From: Paenibacillus thalictri
GTDB taxonomy: Bacteria > Bacillota > Bacilli > Paenibacillales > NBRC-103111
Assembly: GCF_004307995.1 (NCBI RefSeq)
Contig: NZ_SIRE01000020.1
Location: forward strand, 62,001-126,000
Length of the DNA stretch: 64,000 nucleotides
Direction of reading: 5' to 3'
Part shown: positions 63,102 to 64,000 of the stretch, one piece after another
How positions within the stretch are numbered: position 1 is the first letter of the stretch
Layout of the letters: each line of letters starts with the position of its first letter
Program-made: the position numbers and the translations under genes
Notes under the pieces: generated by a model
Database searches by the model: none
What the model saw: the letters and a program-made list of their open reading frames with translations, nothing else
Told to the model about the DNA's origin: nothing

Positions 63102-64000
63102 TTACGAATTGTAGAGCAGTATTTTTCCTTTGGCTGCGCCTGGTTTGCGATACAAGTCAAATGCTTCGTTAATGTCCGCTAAAGCCAAGCTTCGATCGAT
63201 CATATCGAGGAAGTTCAGGCGTTTCTGTTTAAGAAAATGCAGCGACAAAGCCCATTCATGGCCCGGAAAAGGAGAGCCATAAGACATCCACGAGCCTGTC
63301 AGCGTAAACTCCTTGCGGTTCATCAGTTCGAACTGCTTATGACTAAAGCTGAAGTCGCGGGAAGGCGTGCCGATCAGGCATACTTTCGCTTTGCTTGCCG
63401 CCAGCTCAAAGCTTTGTTTAATCGTAACATCGGATCCGGCTGCCTCCAGCACAACTCCAAACCCTTTCCCGGAGGTAATCTGCCGCCACAGGTCGTCCGC
63501 TCCGGCTTTGTTCGGATTCACCGTATAATCCGCGCCCAGCAGCTTGGCTTTTTCCAGCCTGGCATCGTCAATATCAAATACGGTTACTGTTTTTGCTCCC
63601 AAAATGTGGGACCATTGAAGTGCCAGCAGGCCGATATTGCCTCCGCCAAGAACGGCGACATGTTCTCCCCCTTGGAATTGAATCAGCTTTAAAGCGTGAA
63701 GAGCGACAGTTGACGGTTCGACCAGCGCCGCTTCCTCAAAGCTGATGTTAGCATCAAACGGAATCGCATTGATTTCCGGAATGGCAACATATTCAGCCCA
63801 GCTTCCATTGATTCTTGAGCCGATAAATGAATAATGTTGGCATTGCGCAAAATTGCCGCTCCGGCAATCATGACAGGCAAAACACGGCTTAAGCGGAATT
63901 CCTGCCACACGGTCGCCGGTTTTGATTCTTGTCACGCCGTCGCCTACGGCTTCTACGATACCGGAAAATTCGTGGCCAAGCACAATGGGGTAATGATGCG
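63102..64000 (-). CDS. GatD-like zinc dehydrogenase (galactitol-1-phosphate 5-dehydrogenase family), 5' end missing
   Basis: A medium-chain zinc alcohol dehydrogenase whose start lies past the right edge; the visible part begins with HHYPIVLGHEFSGIVEAVGD. Zinc and cofactor features: GHEFSG, PLKPCFACHDCRSGNFAQCQ (structural zinc Cys), IGSR, VEPSTVALHALK and GGGNIGLLALQW. The C-terminal LTGSWMSYGSPFPGHEWALS and the IGSR stretch match E. coli GatD closely (GSWMNYSSPWPGQEW, IGSR). It likely oxidises a polyol phosphate. The DeoR gene follows on the same strand. Confidence 0.82.
   Translation of the reverse strand, partial: HHYPIVLGHEFSGIVEAVGDGVTRIKTGDRVAGIPLKPCFACHDCRSGNFAQCQHYSFIGSRINGSWAEYVAIPEINAIPFDANISFEEAALVEPSTVALHALKLIQFQGGEHVAVLGGGNIGLLALQWSHILGAKTVTVFDIDDARLEKAKLLGADYTVNPNKAGADDLWRQITSGKGFGVVLEAAGSDVTIKQSFELAASKAKVCLIGTPSRDFSFSHKQFELMNRKEFTLTGSWMSYGSPFPGHEWALSLHFLKQKRLNFLDMIDRSLALADINEAFDLYRKPGAAKGKILLYNS

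Overview
The window looks like a chromosomal stretch from a Paenibacillus-type soil Firmicute (Paenibacillaceae). Evidence: strong AGGAGG-like ribosome binding sites, frequent TTG and GTG starts, sigma-A promoters, cre-like sites, lipoprotein sugar-binding proteins, YesM/YesN (AraC-type) two-component pairs, LplB/YtcP-type permeases, and very large SLH-domain surface proteins. GC content is moderate to high. The genus is an inference. No rRNA, tRNA, CRISPR array, phage or insertion sequence was seen.

Layout. (1) 1-14700: tail of an ABC permease, then PIG-L deacetylase, argininosuccinate-lyase-like enzyme, BadF-type sugar kinase (with an odd repeat insertion), two FAD-oxidoreductase-like genes, a binding protein, two permeases and a membrane AraC regulator. 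This looks like uptake and breakdown of an amino-sugar-containing compound. (2) 15027-25013: a YesM/YesN pair divergent from a second ABC transporter with an FAD oxidoreductase, an SDR and an AraC regulator; the shared control region holds cre-like sites and regularly spaced repeats. (3) 25121-31113: nucleoside hydrolase, an RlmA-family 23S rRNA methyltransferase behind a long leader with two short leader peptides and a terminator, a deaminase, an acetyltransferase, a TPR protein and a sorbosone-dehydrogenase-like lipoprotein. (4) 31466-41757: third system, kinase and regulator followed by permease, permease, binding protein, and an RraA-like aldolase flanked by two duplicated Asp-box proteins. 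(5) 42134-45161: an MBL-fold hydrolase and an OmpR-type two-component system. (6) 45408-58440: two SLH surface proteins built from a beta-propeller and cadherin-like domains, flanking small genes that include a peptide gene between two GNAT-like genes. (7) 58638-64000: TetR regulator, a winged-helix/GyrB-type ATPase fusion, a GntR/LacI-type regulator, and a DeoR regulator with a GatD-like dehydrogenase cut by the right edge.

None of the three carbohydrate ABC loci carries an ATPase gene, so they probably share an MsmX-type ATPase encoded elsewhere. The two best candidates for new biology are the rlmA leader (27021-27413), whose first peptide MYYVRLRLPSLNK closely resembles the macrolide-sensing ErmD/ErmK leader peptide, and the GNAT-peptide-GNAT operon (52306-53565).
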